The notes: a model not told the origin generated them from the sequence alone. Counted from the stretch's first letter, positions 24,673 through 33,571 are shown. The stretch is 64,000 nt of DNA from Pseudonocardia hierapolitana (GCF_007994075.1 NZ_VIWU01000001.1:5642001-5706000); one strand, 5' to 3'. A program made the numbers and translations.

Positions 24673-25191
24673 TCAACTCTGCCCGGAGGCGGCCGCCCGC
24701 CGCGGGAGCACCCAGCCCGGCCGCACCCAGTGGCAGGTGTAGCCGTAGGGGTGCTTCTGGAGGTAGTCCTGGTGCTCCTCCTCGGCCTCCCAGAAGTCGC
24801 CCGCAGGCTCCACCTCCGTCACGACCTTCCCGGGCCACAGGCCTGAGGCCTCGACGTCCGCGATCGTGTCCCGGGCGACCCGCTCCTGCTCGTCGTTCGT
24901 GTAGTAGATCGCCGACCGGTAGCTGCGCCCGACGTCGTTGCCCTGGCGGTCCTTCGTGGTCGGGTCGTGGATCTGGAAGAAGAACTCCAGCAGCTCGCGG
25001 TAGGTGAAGACGTCGGGGTCGAAGACGACCTCGACCGCCTCGGCGTGGTCACCGTGGTTGCGGTAGGTCGCGTTCGGCGTGTCCCCACCGGAGTAGCCGA
25101 CCCGGGTGGAGACGACGCCGGGCCGTGCGCGCAGGAGTTCCTGCGCTCCCCAGAAGCAGCCGCCCGCCAGGATCGCGCGCTCGGTCGCCAT
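24673..25191 (-). CDS. msrA: Peptide-methionine (S)-S-oxide reductase
   Basis: MsrA reduces methionine sulfoxide (S form) in proteins, repairing oxidative damage. The active-site [17 protein letters not shown] motif holds the catalytic Cys near residue 12. Other family blocks are [38 protein letters not shown] and YRSAIYY. At 172 residues it is the common single-domain form. The ATG at 25191 is well placed. It is an isolated gene between the polyol dehydrogenase gene and the iac-like operon. Confidence 0.95.
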   Translation of the reverse strand: MATERAILAGGCFWGAQELLRARPGVVSTRVGYSGGDTPNATYRNHGDHAEAVEVVFDPDVFTYRELLEFFFQIHDPTTKDRQGNDVGRSYRSAIYYTNDEQERVARDTIADVEASGLWPGKVVTEVEPAGDFWEAEEEHQDYLQKHPYGYTCHWVRPGWVLPRRAAASGQS

Positions 25192-25256
25192 CGTGATCGC
25201 CTCCTCGTTTCGAATCCTGCCCCTGCTCCAACCGATGTGCGCCTACCACTGTTCCA

Positions 25257-25913
25257 CTACCTCATGAAGACACCGCCGTTGATGTCGAAGGTGGCCCCGG
25301 TGATGAACCCGGTGTCCTCGCCGCAGAGGTAGCCGACGAGCCCGGCCACCTCCTCCGCCCGGCCGAACCGGCCAACGGGTATCGCGGCCTCGGCGGCGCG
25401 CAGCTGCTCGGGGTCCATCCCGTCCATCACCGGGGTGCGGGTCGCGGCGGGGGCGATCGCGTTCACCGTGACCCCGGACGGCGCCAGCTCCTTCGCGAAG
25501 ATCTTGGTCAGCACGAGGATCCCGGCCTTGGACGAGGCGTAGTGCGCGCCCGCGACGAGGCCGCCCTGCTGCCCCGCGAGGGACGCGGTGTTCACGATCC
25601 GGCCCCAGCCGCGCTCGCGCATCGCGGGCGCCAGCTCGCGGGTCAGCACGAACACGCTGCGGAGATTGGTGGCGAGCACGTCGTCCCACTCGTCGAGCTC
25701 GATCTCCCAGATCGGGCCGACCATGGACTCGTCGTCGTCCATCGTGCCCAGGACGCGCACGCCGAAGCGGCCGCCGAGGTCGTCGAACGCGCGCCGGGAC
25801 TCGTCGAACACGGCCTTGCGCTCGTCGGGGCCCGCGGCGAAGAACGTGTCCCGGACGCCGATGCAGAACAGCGTGCGCAGGTACTCGCGCGAACCCTCGC
25901 GGTGGTCGGTCAT
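25257..25913 (-). CDS. Chimeric protein: IacB-like N-terminus joined to the C-terminal two thirds of an SDR
   Basis: Residues 1-67 (EYLRTLFCIGVRDTFFAAGP, then DLGGRFGVRVLGTMDDDESM) resemble small proteins like IacB of indole-acetate catabolism. From residue 68 (IWEIELDEWDDVLATNLRSV) the protein becomes a short-chain dehydrogenase with Asn84, the Ser of NTASLAG, and Tyr/Lys of HYASSKAG, ending INGGVFMR. The TGxxxGxG cofactor motif and first Rossmann units are absent. The join is in frame with no stop. ATG 25913 overlaps the stop of the preceding acyl-CoA-dehydrogenase-like gene (ATGA), so it is third in the operon. Likely the scar of a deletion between iacB-like and iacE-like genes; whether the product works is unknown. 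Confidence 0.75.
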   Translation of the reverse strand: MTDHREGSREYLRTLFCIGVRDTFFAAGPDERKAVFDESRRAFDDLGGRFGVRVLGTMDDDESMVGPIWEIELDEWDDVLATNLRSVFVLTRELAPAMRERGWGRIVNTASLAGQQGGLVAGAHYASSKAGILVLTKIFAKELAPSGVTVNAIAPAATRTPVMDGMDPEQLRAAEAAIPVGRFGRAEEVAGLVGYLCGEDTGFITGATFDINGGVFMR

Positions 25914-27106
25914 CCTCGGGCTCCCCCGGTCGTCGGCGCGAGCTCGACGCCGACCGACGTCGCGCCGATGAGCTCCCGCGCGGCGTGGTTGGCGAACGGC
26001 ATGAACGGGCCGGCCTGAGCATCCCGCCACATGCGCTCGAACGGCAGCTTCCGTACGTACGACGCGCCACCGACCACCTCGACCAGCGTGGTGAGCGCCT
26101 CGACCGCGTTGTTGGTGCACACGTACTTCACGAAGGCGCACCGGGCGAGGCCCTCCTGGACTCCGAGCTGCTCGCGCAGCATGCCGGACCCGACCTCCTC
26201 GGCGTGCCGGTACAGCACCGCGCGGGACTGCTCGACGAGGATCTCCACCCGCGCGATCGTGTCCAGGATGAGCGTGTCTGCTGCGATGCCGCGGCGGACG
26301 GCCTGGCGCTTGGTCCACTCAAGCGCGCCGACGGCGATCCCGTTGTAGACGGCGCCGAAGGCGGGCATCGCCCAGGCGAACACGGTCTCCAGCACGCGGG
26401 CGTCCAGGTGGCCGACGGGCAGCGAGTGCACGACGTTCTCGCTCGGGACGAACAGATCGGTGAACTCGACGTCGTTGCTCTGCGTGCCGCGCATCCCCAG
26501 CATGTCCCAGTTCTGGTGGATGGTGACGGCCGGATCGGACAGGTCGGCGCGGAGCAACAGCAGCAACGGCCCGCGCTCGGGGTCCTCGTACCGGGCGGTG
26601 GTGGAGCAGTGCGTGGCGACGGAGGTGTTGGTGCCGAAGTTCTTGCGCCCGTTGACGAGGAACCCGCCCTCGACGGCCGTCGCGGTCGTGCGGGCGTCGG
26701 TCATGAGGTTCGGGCTCCCGATCTCGCTGGTCACGGCCGCCCACACGAGCTCGTCGCGGGCGGCCGCGCGCAGGAAGCCCTCCAGCCGCGGGTCCCGCGT
26801 ACGCCGCCACACCGCCGACCACTGCCCCAGCGGTGAGATGTGCATGTTCACCGCGAGCGCCGTCGCGGCATCGCCCTGGGCGAGCCGCTCGAAGGCCGGG
26901 ATGGCCTCGGCAGGGCTCGCGCCGAGACCGCCGAGCTCCTCGGGGAGCGTGAGCCGGAGGAAACCGGTGGACCGCATGTCCTCGTAGTTCTCGAACGGGA
27001 AGGTGTTGTCGCGGTCGTGCTCGTCGGCCCGTTCGGCGAACGTGTCGGCCAGTTTGGCCGCCAGTTCGACGAACTGCTGCTGGCGCTCGGTCAGGCACTG
27101 CTTCAT
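25910..27106 (-). CDS. Acyl-CoA-dehydrogenase-fold flavin monooxygenase (IacA-like)
   Basis: A 398-residue protein with the acyl-CoA dehydrogenase fold. Blocks include GFLRLTLPEELGGLGASPAE near residue 50, WAAVTSEIGSPNL near 122, GFLVNGRKNFGTNTSVATH near 148 and AVEALTTLVEVVGGASYVRK near the C-terminus. The FAD-domain motif is modified and the gene is followed upstream by a flavin reductase, which suggests a two-component, reduced-flavin monooxygenase like IacA, HpaH or DszC and not a beta-oxidation enzyme. The ATG at 27106 follows GAGGAGCTGAGGGC. Possible substrates are indoles, amines or other aromatics. Confidence 0.82.
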   Translation of the reverse strand: MKQCLTERQQQFVELAAKLADTFAERADEHDRDNTFPFENYEDMRSTGFLRLTLPEELGGLGASPAEAIPAFERLAQGDAATALAVNMHISPLGQWSAVWRRTRDPRLEGFLRAAARDELVWAAVTSEIGSPNLMTDARTTATAVEGGFLVNGRKNFGTNTSVATHCSTTARYEDPERGPLLLLLRADLSDPAVTIHQNWDMLGMRGTQSNDVEFTDLFVPSENVVHSLPVGHLDARVLETVFAWAMPAFGAVYNGIAVGALEWTKRQAVRRGIAADTLILDTIARVEILVEQSRAVLYRHAEEVGSGMLREQLGVQEGLARCAFVKYVCTNNAVEALTTLVEVVGGASYVRKLPFERMWRDAQAGPFMPFANHAARELIGATSVGVELAPTTGGARG

Positions 27107-27110
27107 GCCC

Positions 27111-27644
27111 TCAGCTCCTCGGTTCGGGAAGGTGGCGGCCGTAGCCGCGGTCGCGGTAGGTCAGTCCCTCCACCGCGGAGGAGGTGGCGGCGACGACGCG
27201 CCCCACGCACACCACGTGGGTACCGACGATCAGCGGGTGGCTCAGGACGCAGTCGAAGGCCGCCGGGACGTCCGGGAGGACCGGCGAGCCGGTGCGGGCC
27301 GTCCGCCAGGAGCCGTCGAACGCGTACCGCTCTCCGACCGCGCCCCGCCCGGCGAACACGTCGGAGACCGCGCGGTGCGCCGGGCCGAGCACGTTGACGG
27401 CGAAACACCCGTTCGCCAGCAGCGCCTCCGCGGCCGCCGTCGCCCGGTAGAGGCAGACCAGCAGCGTCGGCGGGTCGGCGGTCACCGAGGTCGCCGCGCT
27501 GACCGTCTGGCCGAACCGGCCGGCCGCCCCGTCGGTGGTGACGACGGTGACCGCCGCGGCGGTCCGGGCCATCGCGGTGACGTAGGCCTGCCGGAGGGCG
27601 GGGTCGCAGTCGCCCGGGAGATCGACGCGAGAGGTCGTCGGCAT
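27111..27644 (-). CDS. Flavin reductase-like protein (two-component monooxygenase partner)
   Basis: A 177-residue split-barrel flavin reductase. Motifs include RTAAAVTVVTTDGAAGRFGQ, VSAATSVTADPPTLLVCLYR, FAVNVLGPAHRAVSDVFAGR and SHPLIVGTHVVCVGRV, typical of the HpaC/IacG group that supplies FMNH2 or FADH2 to a monooxygenase. It starts at ATG 27644 and ends four bases before the monooxygenase gene, so it is the first gene of a three-gene operon facing away from the LysR gene. A longer frame upstream runs through the LysR promoter and is not used. Confidence 0.88.
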   Translation of the reverse strand: MPTTSRVDLPGDCDPALRQAYVTAMARTAAAVTVVTTDGAAGRFGQTVSAATSVTADPPTLLVCLYRATAAAEALLANGCFAVNVLGPAHRAVSDVFAGRGAVGERYAFDGSWRTARTGSPVLPDVPAAFDCVLSHPLIVGTHVVCVGRVVAATSSAVEGLTYRDRGYGRHLPEPRS

Positions 27645-27701
27645 GTCGCGAGTCTGGTGAGACCTGGCACACAACCTCAAACGGAACTTCTCGCTACGCT
27701 G

Positions 27702-27718
27702 CATCGACTCCTTCGATG
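27702..27718. promoter_or_regulatory. LysR-type binding site (ATC-N9-GAT)
   Basis: CATCGA, five bases, TCGATG form a perfect inverted repeat. It contains ATC-N9-GAT and T-N11-A, the classic LysR-type regulator recognition pattern. It sits between the flavin reductase start (27644) and the LysR start (27733), 15 bases from the latter, where it could serve autorepression and activation of the operon. Confidence 0.6.
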
Positions 27719-27732
27719 TACGGAGGTCAGCG

Positions 27733-28665
27733 GTGTCGCGTCGGCCTCGGTTCACGCTCGTCCAGCTGCAGTACTTCGTGGAGGCGGCCGAGACCGGCAG
27801 CATCACCGTGGCCGCCGAGCGGCTGCACGCGTCGCAGTCCACGCTGTCGTCGGCGATCCAGCGGCTCGAGCACGAGCTGCGGTGCCCGCTGTTCGTCCGG
27901 CACCAGGCCCGCGGCGTGAGCCTCACGCCGGGCGGTCGCGAGCTGCTCGCCCGCGCCCGTGACCTGCTGGACCGGGCCGCCGAGCTCGCCGAGGTGGGAC
28001 GGGCACTGCAGGACGAGCCGGCCGGGACGCTGCGCGCGGGGTTCTTCGTGACGCTCGCGCCGTTCTACCTGCCCGAGGTGCTGACCCGCCTGCAGCGCAG
28101 CCACCCGCGGATCGAGCTCGACGTGCTGGAGGCGGATGGCACCGGCCTGCACGCGGCGCTGCGGTCGGGGGACTGCGAGGTGGCCGTGACCTACGGGCTC
28201 GACATCGGCGAGGACATGCGGTTCCGGACCCTCGTGGAGGTGCGTCCGTACGCGCTGGTGTCGGCCCGGCACCCAGTGGCCGGCCGGGAGGTCGCGACGC
28301 TCGCCGAGCTCGTGCAGCGGCCCATTGTGATGCTGGATCTGCCCGAGACCAGCCGCTTCATGCTCGGCATGCTCGAACGGGCCGGCGCCCGGCCCAGCCG
28401 GATCCTGCGCACCACCAACTTCGAGACCATGCGCGGGCTCGTGGCGGCCGGTGACGGGTTCGCGATCCTCAACCAGCGCCCGCAGGTGATCTCGCCCCGC
28501 CCGGGCGCCGCCTTCGCCGTCACGATCGCCGACGCCGAGCCGGTCGGCATCGGGATCCTGCACGTGGCGGGAATCCCGCTGCACCGGCGCACGACGGCGT
28601 TCGTCGACGCGTGCCGCGGCGCGGCCGAGGCGATCATCGGCAGCGGGGACGCCCGCCGGTCATGA
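27733..28665 (+). CDS. LysR family transcriptional regulator
   Basis: A 310-residue LysR-type regulator. The winged helix-turn-helix (about residues 8-66, FTLVQLQYFVEAAETGSITV, AAERLHASQSTLSSAIQRLE) is followed by a two-lobed co-inducer domain (GTLRAGFFVTLAPFYLPEVL onward, residues 97-300). It is divergent from the flavin reductase/monooxygenase operon with an ATC-N9-GAT inverted repeat between, so it very likely controls that operon. The GTG at 27733 is used; the inducer is probably the monooxygenase substrate or a product. Confidence 0.9.
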   Translation: MSRRPRFTLVQLQYFVEAAETGSITVAAERLHASQSTLSSAIQRLEHELRCPLFVRHQARGVSLTPGGRELLARARDLLDRAAELAEVGRALQDEPAGTLRAGFFVTLAPFYLPEVLTRLQRSHPRIELDVLEADGTGLHAALRSGDCEVAVTYGLDIGEDMRFRTLVEVRPYALVSARHPVAGREVATLAELVQRPIVMLDLPETSRFMLGMLERAGARPSRILRTTNFETMRGLVAAGDGFAILNQRPQVISPRPGAAFAVTIADAEPVGIGILHVAGIPLHRRTTAFVDACRGAAEAIIGSGDARRS

Positions 28666-28696
28666 CGCCGGCGCGCCCGGTCGGCGTCCGCGGACG

Positions 28697-29761
28697 TCAC
28701 ACCGTCGCGATCGGGGTCACGGGCGACCCGACCGCGCCGGGCAGGCGGAGCGGGGGAGCGGTGAGCAGGAAGCGGGAGCGGCCCGCCGCCCGCAGGTGGG
28801 CGGCGAGCTCGCAGATCCACCACAGCTCGCCGAGGTGCACCCCGAGGCGGAACAGGCACAGCTCGTGGAGCGGCAGCGCCGGCTCGTCCCGCAGCTCGTG
28901 GTCGGGCGGGAAGGCCTCGACCGCGTAGTTGTCGGCGGCGATCGCGGCGATGCCGCTGTCTCGGATCCAGTCCCGCAGGTCCGGGTCGGCGCCGTCGAGG
29001 ACGGCGCACACGTCGAGGGAGTCGGGGTCGGGGCGACCGTGCTGGTCGGCCAGCAGCCGCGTGAACCCGGTGTGCAGCACCAGGATGTCGCCGGGTTCGA
29101 CGACGACGCCGTCGGCGTCGAGCACCCGCGAGAGCGCCTCGAACCCGACGACGGTGCGCTCCGTGCCGAAGTGGGCCTCGAGGTCGACGAGGACGGCCCG
29201 GCCCTGGACGCCGTGGCGCGCCATGTGGCTGATGTCGACCGGGCCGGCGTACGAGGTCGAGGCGGTGCCCTCGGTGGCGCCATCGAGGCGGCCGAGGCTG
29301 CGGATGCCGGCCATCGCGAGATCGTCCGGGCCCTTCACGTCGGTCCCGGCGCGCCAGCCGTTGTAGAAGACGCGCTCGGCGGTCCCGTCGCCGTCGGCGT
29401 CGAAGTGGGAGCCCGCATGGCCGAAGGCGTCCCATTGCGTGGAGTACTGGGTGTGCAGCACGACGAGGTCGTCGCACATGACGTCGGTGGCACCGGGGAA
29501 GGCGACGGTCATGTCGCAGTTGAAGCCGACCACGCCGGACCGCAGCGTGGGCCGCAGGACGGGTGGGAGCCGGTTCGGGTTGAGCACCGCGCCACCGGGG
29601 AGGTCCAGCGGCAGCGACAGGCAGAAGGTGATGCCGTCGCGCACCTCGGCGACGCCCTTTCGGACCTGATCGGGCCCGACCAGGTTGAGCCGTCCGAGAC
29701 GGTCGTCCGGGCCGAAGTCGCCCCAGGTCGAACCCTCGGGCCGGTTGCGCCAGCGCGCCAT
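28697..29761 (-). CDS. Cyclase family protein (kynurenine formamidase/isatin hydrolase superfamily)
   Basis: A 354-residue metal-dependent hydrolase of the cyclase family (PF04199), whose members include kynurenine formamidase and isatin hydrolase. The metal-site segment is LHTQYSTQWDAFGHAGSHFD near residue 97, followed by VFYNGWRAG and the later DILVLHTGFTR and IAADNYAVEAFPPD blocks. Most members open an amide or lactam ring. The ATG at 29761 follows GGAGG by seven bases; upstream ATGs lack a site. It converges with the LysR gene and could act downstream of an indole-type monooxygenase, which is inference from neighbours. Confidence 0.83.
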   Translation of the reverse strand: MARWRNRPEGSTWGDFGPDDRLGRLNLVGPDQVRKGVAEVRDGITFCLSLPLDLPGGAVLNPNRLPPVLRPTLRSGVVGFNCDMTVAFPGATDVMCDDLVVLHTQYSTQWDAFGHAGSHFDADGDGTAERVFYNGWRAGTDVKGPDDLAMAGIRSLGRLDGATEGTASTSYAGPVDISHMARHGVQGRAVLVDLEAHFGTERTVVGFEALSRVLDADGVVVEPGDILVLHTGFTRLLADQHGRPDPDSLDVCAVLDGADPDLRDWIRDSGIAAIAADNYAVEAFPPDHELRDEPALPLHELCLFRLGVHLGELWWICELAAHLRAAGRSRFLLTAPPLRLPGAVGSPVTPIATV

Positions 29762-29831
29762 CACGCCACCTCCGTCGTCCATGGTCTGACCCACACAGAA
29801 GATCACGGACGGTGCTGAGGTGGGTAGCAGG

Positions 29832-30803
29832 TCATCCGCGACGGCGGGGCGTGATCCGGGCGTTGGGCAGGGCGGGGGCGGGCAGCCGCTGTAGCACTCC
29901 GGTGTAGCCCTCGACGCCGCCGAACTGGTCGGACTCGTGTTCCCACGCCTCGCGGAACGCCACGATCTCGTCGTGGCTGCGGGCCACGAAGTTCCACCAC
30001 ATCACGACGTCCTCGTCGAACGGGGCGCCTCCGAGGAGCAGCACTCGGGCCCGTTCCCCGGTGGGGTTGGCCAGCTCCAGGCTCTGCGGGCCGGGCGCGA
30101 GGTGGCCGAGCTCGGCGCGGGCCAGCTCGGTGCCGGCGAGCAGGACCGTTCCGGTGTCGACGAGGACGCCGTGTTCGTGGGTGGGTTCGACGTCGAGCGT
30201 GACGCGGGCGCGCGGATCGAGCACGATCTCGGCGCCGAGCAGCGGGGTGAAGGTCGGCACGGGGGAGGTCTCGCCGGCGAGGCTGCCGAGGAAGACACGT
30301 GCTGTCGCGCCGCCCAGGTCGATCGGGCCAGGCGCGTGGTGGTGGAAGGCGCGTGCGGTGTGGCGGTGCGCGTCGGGCAGAGCGACCCACAGCTGCACCC
30401 CTTGCAGGATCGTGGCGCCCTCGGTGGCGACCTCGGAGTGGCAGATGCCGCGCCCGCCCGTCATCAGGTTCAGCTCGCCGGGCCGCACGATCGCGTGCGT
30501 GCCGAGGCTGTCGCGGTGCTCGACCTCGCCGGCGAACAACCACGTCACCGTCTGCAAGCCGGTGTGCGGGTGTGGCGGCACGTCCATGCTCGCGCCGGCG
30601 GCGACGTCGTCGGGGCCGTAGTGGTCGGCGAAGCACCACGCGCCGATCAGGGACCGCTTCCGCTGCGGGAGGGTGCGCCGGACCGTCATCGCCCGCGGGC
30701 CACCGAGCGGCACGTCACGGGCGGCCAGGACCTCGACGCCGCCGGTGCCCGGCTCGCCGCCGGGGCAGGTGAGTTCGACGGGAAACGCTTCGGTGTTGCT
30801 CAT
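29832..30803 (-). CDS. Pirin family bicupin protein
   Basis: A bicupin of 323 residues. The N-terminal pirin domain has SLIGAWCFADHYGPDDV and the metal-ligand motif DVPPHPHTGLQTVTWLFAGEVEHRDSLG (His-His-Glu) near residues 75-100, then GGRGICHSEV. Bacterial pirins can act as quercetinases or regulators of central metabolism. The C-terminal part keeps PFDEDVVMWWNFVARSHDEI, which is typical. The ATG at 30803 has GGAGGA seven bases upstream. It is a stand-alone gene divergent from an LLM flavoprotein gene. Confidence 0.9.
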   Translation of the reverse strand: MSNTEAFPVELTCPGGEPGTGGVEVLAARDVPLGGPRAMTVRRTLPQRKRSLIGAWCFADHYGPDDVAAGASMDVPPHPHTGLQTVTWLFAGEVEHRDSLGTHAIVRPGELNLMTGGRGICHSEVATEGATILQGVQLWVALPDAHRHTARAFHHHAPGPIDLGGATARVFLGSLAGETSPVPTFTPLLGAEIVLDPRARVTLDVEPTHEHGVLVDTGTVLLAGTELARAELGHLAPGPQSLELANPTGERARVLLLGGAPFDEDVVMWWNFVARSHDEIVAFREAWEHESDQFGGVEGYTGVLQRLPAPALPNARITPRRRG

Positions 30804-30910
30804 GCGAAGTCCTCCGGTGAGGTGCAGGCGCCGAACGATACGGCCGGAGCGGGGCGAGCGAGAAGTTCGACTCTTTGGTCGATCTGTCGTCCACGTGGTT
30901 GAATCGACGC

Positions 30911-31915
30911 ATGGAGATCGGGCTCGTGGTCATGGACGAGAACCCGGCCGACGCGCTGCGGGTCGTCCGGGCGGCCGATCGCGCCGGGGTGCACTCGCTC
31001 TGGAGCATCGACTACTACAACCGCAGCAGCCTCACCCGGGCGGCGGCGTTCGCGGCGGTGTCGGTGAACGCGATCGTCGGCACGAGCGTCACGCCGCTGT
31101 TCGCCCGCTCGGCGCTGGCGCTCGCGTCGGCCGCCGCGGACGTGCAGGCGATCGCGGATGGCCGTTTCGTGTTGGGCGTGGGCAGCAGCACGCGCAGGAT
31201 GAACCAGGACTGGTACGGCGCCGCGCTGCAGCGCCCGGCGCCGCAGGTGCGGGAGCGGGTCGAGCTGATCCGCCGGTTGCTCGCCCACCGCAGCGGGCCG
31301 TTCCGGTTCGACGGCGAGTTCGACCGCATCTCGTTGGGGCACTACGACCGCACCGCGCTGCCCGACAGCGTGCCGATCCTGGCCGCGGGCGTGGGAGAGC
31401 ACATGGTCCGTGCGGCGGGGGAGTGCGCGGACGGGTTCGTCGGACACACGATCGCCTCCGCCGAGTACCTGCGCGACACCGCTCGCCCGTTGCTGGCGAA
31501 GGGGGCGGCCCGGGCGGGCCGGGACGTGACGGGGCTGCGGATGACCACGCAGATCGTCGCCGCGGCCGGGCCCGATGTGCGCGCCGCGCGCCGGGACGCC
31601 GCGGCGCAGGTCGGGTTCTACGCGACGCCGAAGGGGTACGACGCGCTCTTCCCGGACGGCCGGTTCGGCGCCGAGCGCGCTGCCGCTCGGGCGGCGGTCG
31701 CGAGCGGTGACGTGGCCGGTGTGGTCGCGGCGGGTGGGGCGATGGTCGAGGAGCGGGCCGTGTTCGGGACACCGGAGGACGTGGCCGAGCAGCTGCGCCG
31801 CTACGCCGACGTCGTCGACTGGGCGCTGCTCTACCCACCCCACTTCGGGGTCGACCAGGAGCGCGTCCACGCGAACGAGCTGGCCCTGATCGAGGTGGCG
31901 TCCGCGTGGGCGTGA
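30911..31915 (+). CDS. LLM-class F420/flavin-dependent oxidoreductase
   Basis: A luciferase-like TIM-barrel protein of 334 residues, more similar in layout to F420-dependent actinobacterial oxidoreductases than to SsuD. Landmarks are HSLWSIDYYNRSSLTRAAAF, VLGVGSSTRRMNQDWYG, VPILAAGVGEHMVRAAGE and GTPEDVAEQLRRYADVVDW at the C-terminus. The ATG at 30911 gives the standard N-terminus MEIGLVVMDENPADALRVVR. It abuts the convergent enoyl-CoA-hydratase-like gene with no spacing. The substrate is unknown; its position suggests fatty or cyclic acid catabolism. Confidence 0.85.
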   Translation: MEIGLVVMDENPADALRVVRAADRAGVHSLWSIDYYNRSSLTRAAAFAAVSVNAIVGTSVTPLFARSALALASAAADVQAIADGRFVLGVGSSTRRMNQDWYGAALQRPAPQVRERVELIRRLLAHRSGPFRFDGEFDRISLGHYDRTALPDSVPILAAGVGEHMVRAAGECADGFVGHTIASAEYLRDTARPLLAKGAARAGRDVTGLRMTTQIVAAAGPDVRAARRDAAAQVGFYATPKGYDALFPDGRFGAERAAARAAVASGDVAGVVAAGGAMVEERAVFGTPEDVAEQLRRYADVVDWALLYPPHFGVDQERVHANELALIEVASAWA

Positions 31916-32716
31916 TCAGGGCTGGGCGGAGGGGAAGCGCGGAGGGCGCTTCTCGCGGAGCGCCGCGGCGCCCTCGACGACGTCGGGGCCGAGGAAGGTC
32001 AGCATCTCGTATGCCGCGGACTGGTCGAACGTGGGACCTGCCGCGCGCAGCCAGTTGTTGAGCGCCTTCTTGGTGAGCCGGATCGCGGGCTGGGAACCCG
32101 TGGCCAGCACGTCGGCCACCCGCAGCGCCTCGTCGAGGACCTGGTCACGGGGCACGGCCTTGGCGACCATGCCGAGCCGCTCCGCCTCAGCGCCGGTGAT
32201 CATCTCGCCGGTGAGCAGGTAGTAGCGGGCCTTGGCCATGCCGGCGAGCAGCGGCCAGATGATCGCGGCGTGGTCGCCGGCGGCGACACCGAGCTTGACG
32301 TGCCCGTCGCCGATCCGTGCGTCCTCCGCGGCGATGGCGACATCGGCCAAGAGGGCGGCGACGGTGCCTGCACCGACGGCGACCCCGTTGATGGCCGACA
32401 CGATCGGCTTGTCGCAGTTGATGATGTTGTAGACCAGGTCGCTCATCTCGCGGAGCATGTGCGAGACGCGGTCGTAGTCGCCTGCCATCCGCTCGACCAT
32501 GGCCAGGTCGCCGCCCGCGGAGAACGCCTTGCCGGCACCCGTGACGACCGCGACCCGGGTTTCGGGGTCGGCGGCGACGTCCACCCAGACGCGGGCGAGC
32601 TCGCTGTGCATCTGCTCGTCGGCGGCGTTGTACTTCTCCGGCCGGTCGAGCGTGATGAGCAGGACCCCGTTCGCGCGCCGGGAGAACCTCAGCTGCGTGT
32701 AGTCGTCGAAACCCAC
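31916..32716 (-). CDS. Enoyl-CoA hydratase/isomerase superfamily protein
   Basis: A crotonase-fold protein of 266 residues. Fold marks are [20 protein letters not shown], the oxyanion loop [12 protein letters not shown] near residue 61, and [20 protein letters not shown] near 107. The two catalytic glutamates of classical hydratases are absent: the GGGCEL position reads GAGTVA, and the PEI position reads GHV. It may therefore be a hydrolase, decarboxylase or ring-opening enzyme (BadI-like). GTG 32716 follows GGAGGAG by five bases. It is divergent from a BadH-like SDR. Confidence 0.85.
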   Translation of the reverse strand: MGFDDYTQLRFSRRANGVLLITLDRPEKYNAADEQMHSELARVWVDVAADPETRVAVVTGAGKAFSAGGDLAMVERMAGDYDRVSHMLREMSDLVYNIINCDKPIVSAINGVAVGAGTVAALLADVAIAAEDARIGDGHVKLGVAAGDHAAIIWPLLAGMAKARYYLLTGEMITGAEAERLGMVAKAVPRDQVLDEALRVADVLATGSQPAIRLTKKALNNWLRAAGPTFDQSAAYEMLTFLGPDVVEGAAALREKRPPRFPSAQP

Positions 32717-32830
32717 GTGGCTCCTCCGTTCGTCGCGCCGAGTCAACCACACCTACGATTTCTCGACCAGCGCGACTGAAAGTCGACCGGACGGTTGAAG
32801 AAGCGGGTGCCTGGCCGATACGGTTCGGTG

Positions 32831-33571
32831 GTGGAGCTCGGGAACAAGGTGGCAGTCGTGACCGGCGCGGCGTCCGGGATCGGCCGGGCGACGGCGGTCG
32901 CGATGGCGGCGGCGGGCGCCACGGTCGCCGCCGCGGACCGCGACGCAGACGGCCTCGCCGCCACGGTGCGGACGATCGGCACCGGGGCGACCGCGCACCG
33001 GGTCGACCTGGCCGACAAGCAGGCGATCCTGGCGCTGCGCGACGAGGTGCTCGCCGCACACGGCCTGCCGGACGTGATCGTCAACGCCGCGGGGTTCGAC
33101 CGGGCCGAGCCGTTCATGGACAACGACGACGCGCTGTGGGAACAGCTGGCCGCGGTGAACTTCCTCGGCCCCGTCCGGCTCACCCGCGCGTTCCTCGAGC
33201 CGATCCTCGCGGCGCAGCACCCGGTCAAGATCGTCAACATCGCCAGCGACGCGGGCCGGGTCGGCAGCCTGGGCGAGACCGTCTACGCGGGCACCAAGGG
33301 CGGGCTGATCGCGTTCACCAAGTCGCTGGCCCGGGAGATGGCCCGCTACCAGATCAACGTCAACTGCGTGTGCCCCGGCCCGACCGACACCCCGCTGTTC
33401 GCCACCCTGCCCGAGAAGGTGCGGGAGGGGCTGATCCGCGCCATCCCGTTCCGCAGGCTCGCCACCCCCGACGAGGTGGCCGACGCCGTGTTGTTCTTCG
33501 CCTCCGGCCATTCGAACTTCGTCACCGGCCAGGTCCTCAGCGTCAGCGGCGGACTGACCATGGCCGGCTGA
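32831..33571 (+). CDS. Short-chain dehydrogenase (2-hydroxycyclohexanecarboxyl-CoA dehydrogenase-like)
   Basis: A classical SDR of about 246 residues. It has VVTGAASGIGRA near residue 8, VNAAGFDRAEP near 82, the catalytic Ser in VNIASDAG and the YxxxK pair in VYAGTKGGLIAFTKSLARE. The segment QINVNCVCPGPTDTPLF resembles BadH and other hydroxyacyl-CoA dehydrogenases. The exact start is uncertain: GTG 32831 gives VELGNKVAVVTG, and the frame opens at 32795. It is divergent from a crotonase-fold gene and abuts a convergent TetR gene, suggesting a small acyl-CoA ring or chain degradation module. Confidence 0.85.
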   Translation: MELGNKVAVVTGAASGIGRATAVAMAAAGATVAAADRDADGLAATVRTIGTGATAHRVDLADKQAILALRDEVLAAHGLPDVIVNAAGFDRAEPFMDNDDALWEQLAAVNFLGPVRLTRAFLEPILAAQHPVKIVNIASDAGRVGSLGETVYAGTKGGLIAFTKSLAREMARYQINVNCVCPGPTDTPLFATLPEKVREGLIRAIPFRRLATPDEVADAVLFFASGHSNFVTGQVLSVSGGLTMAG

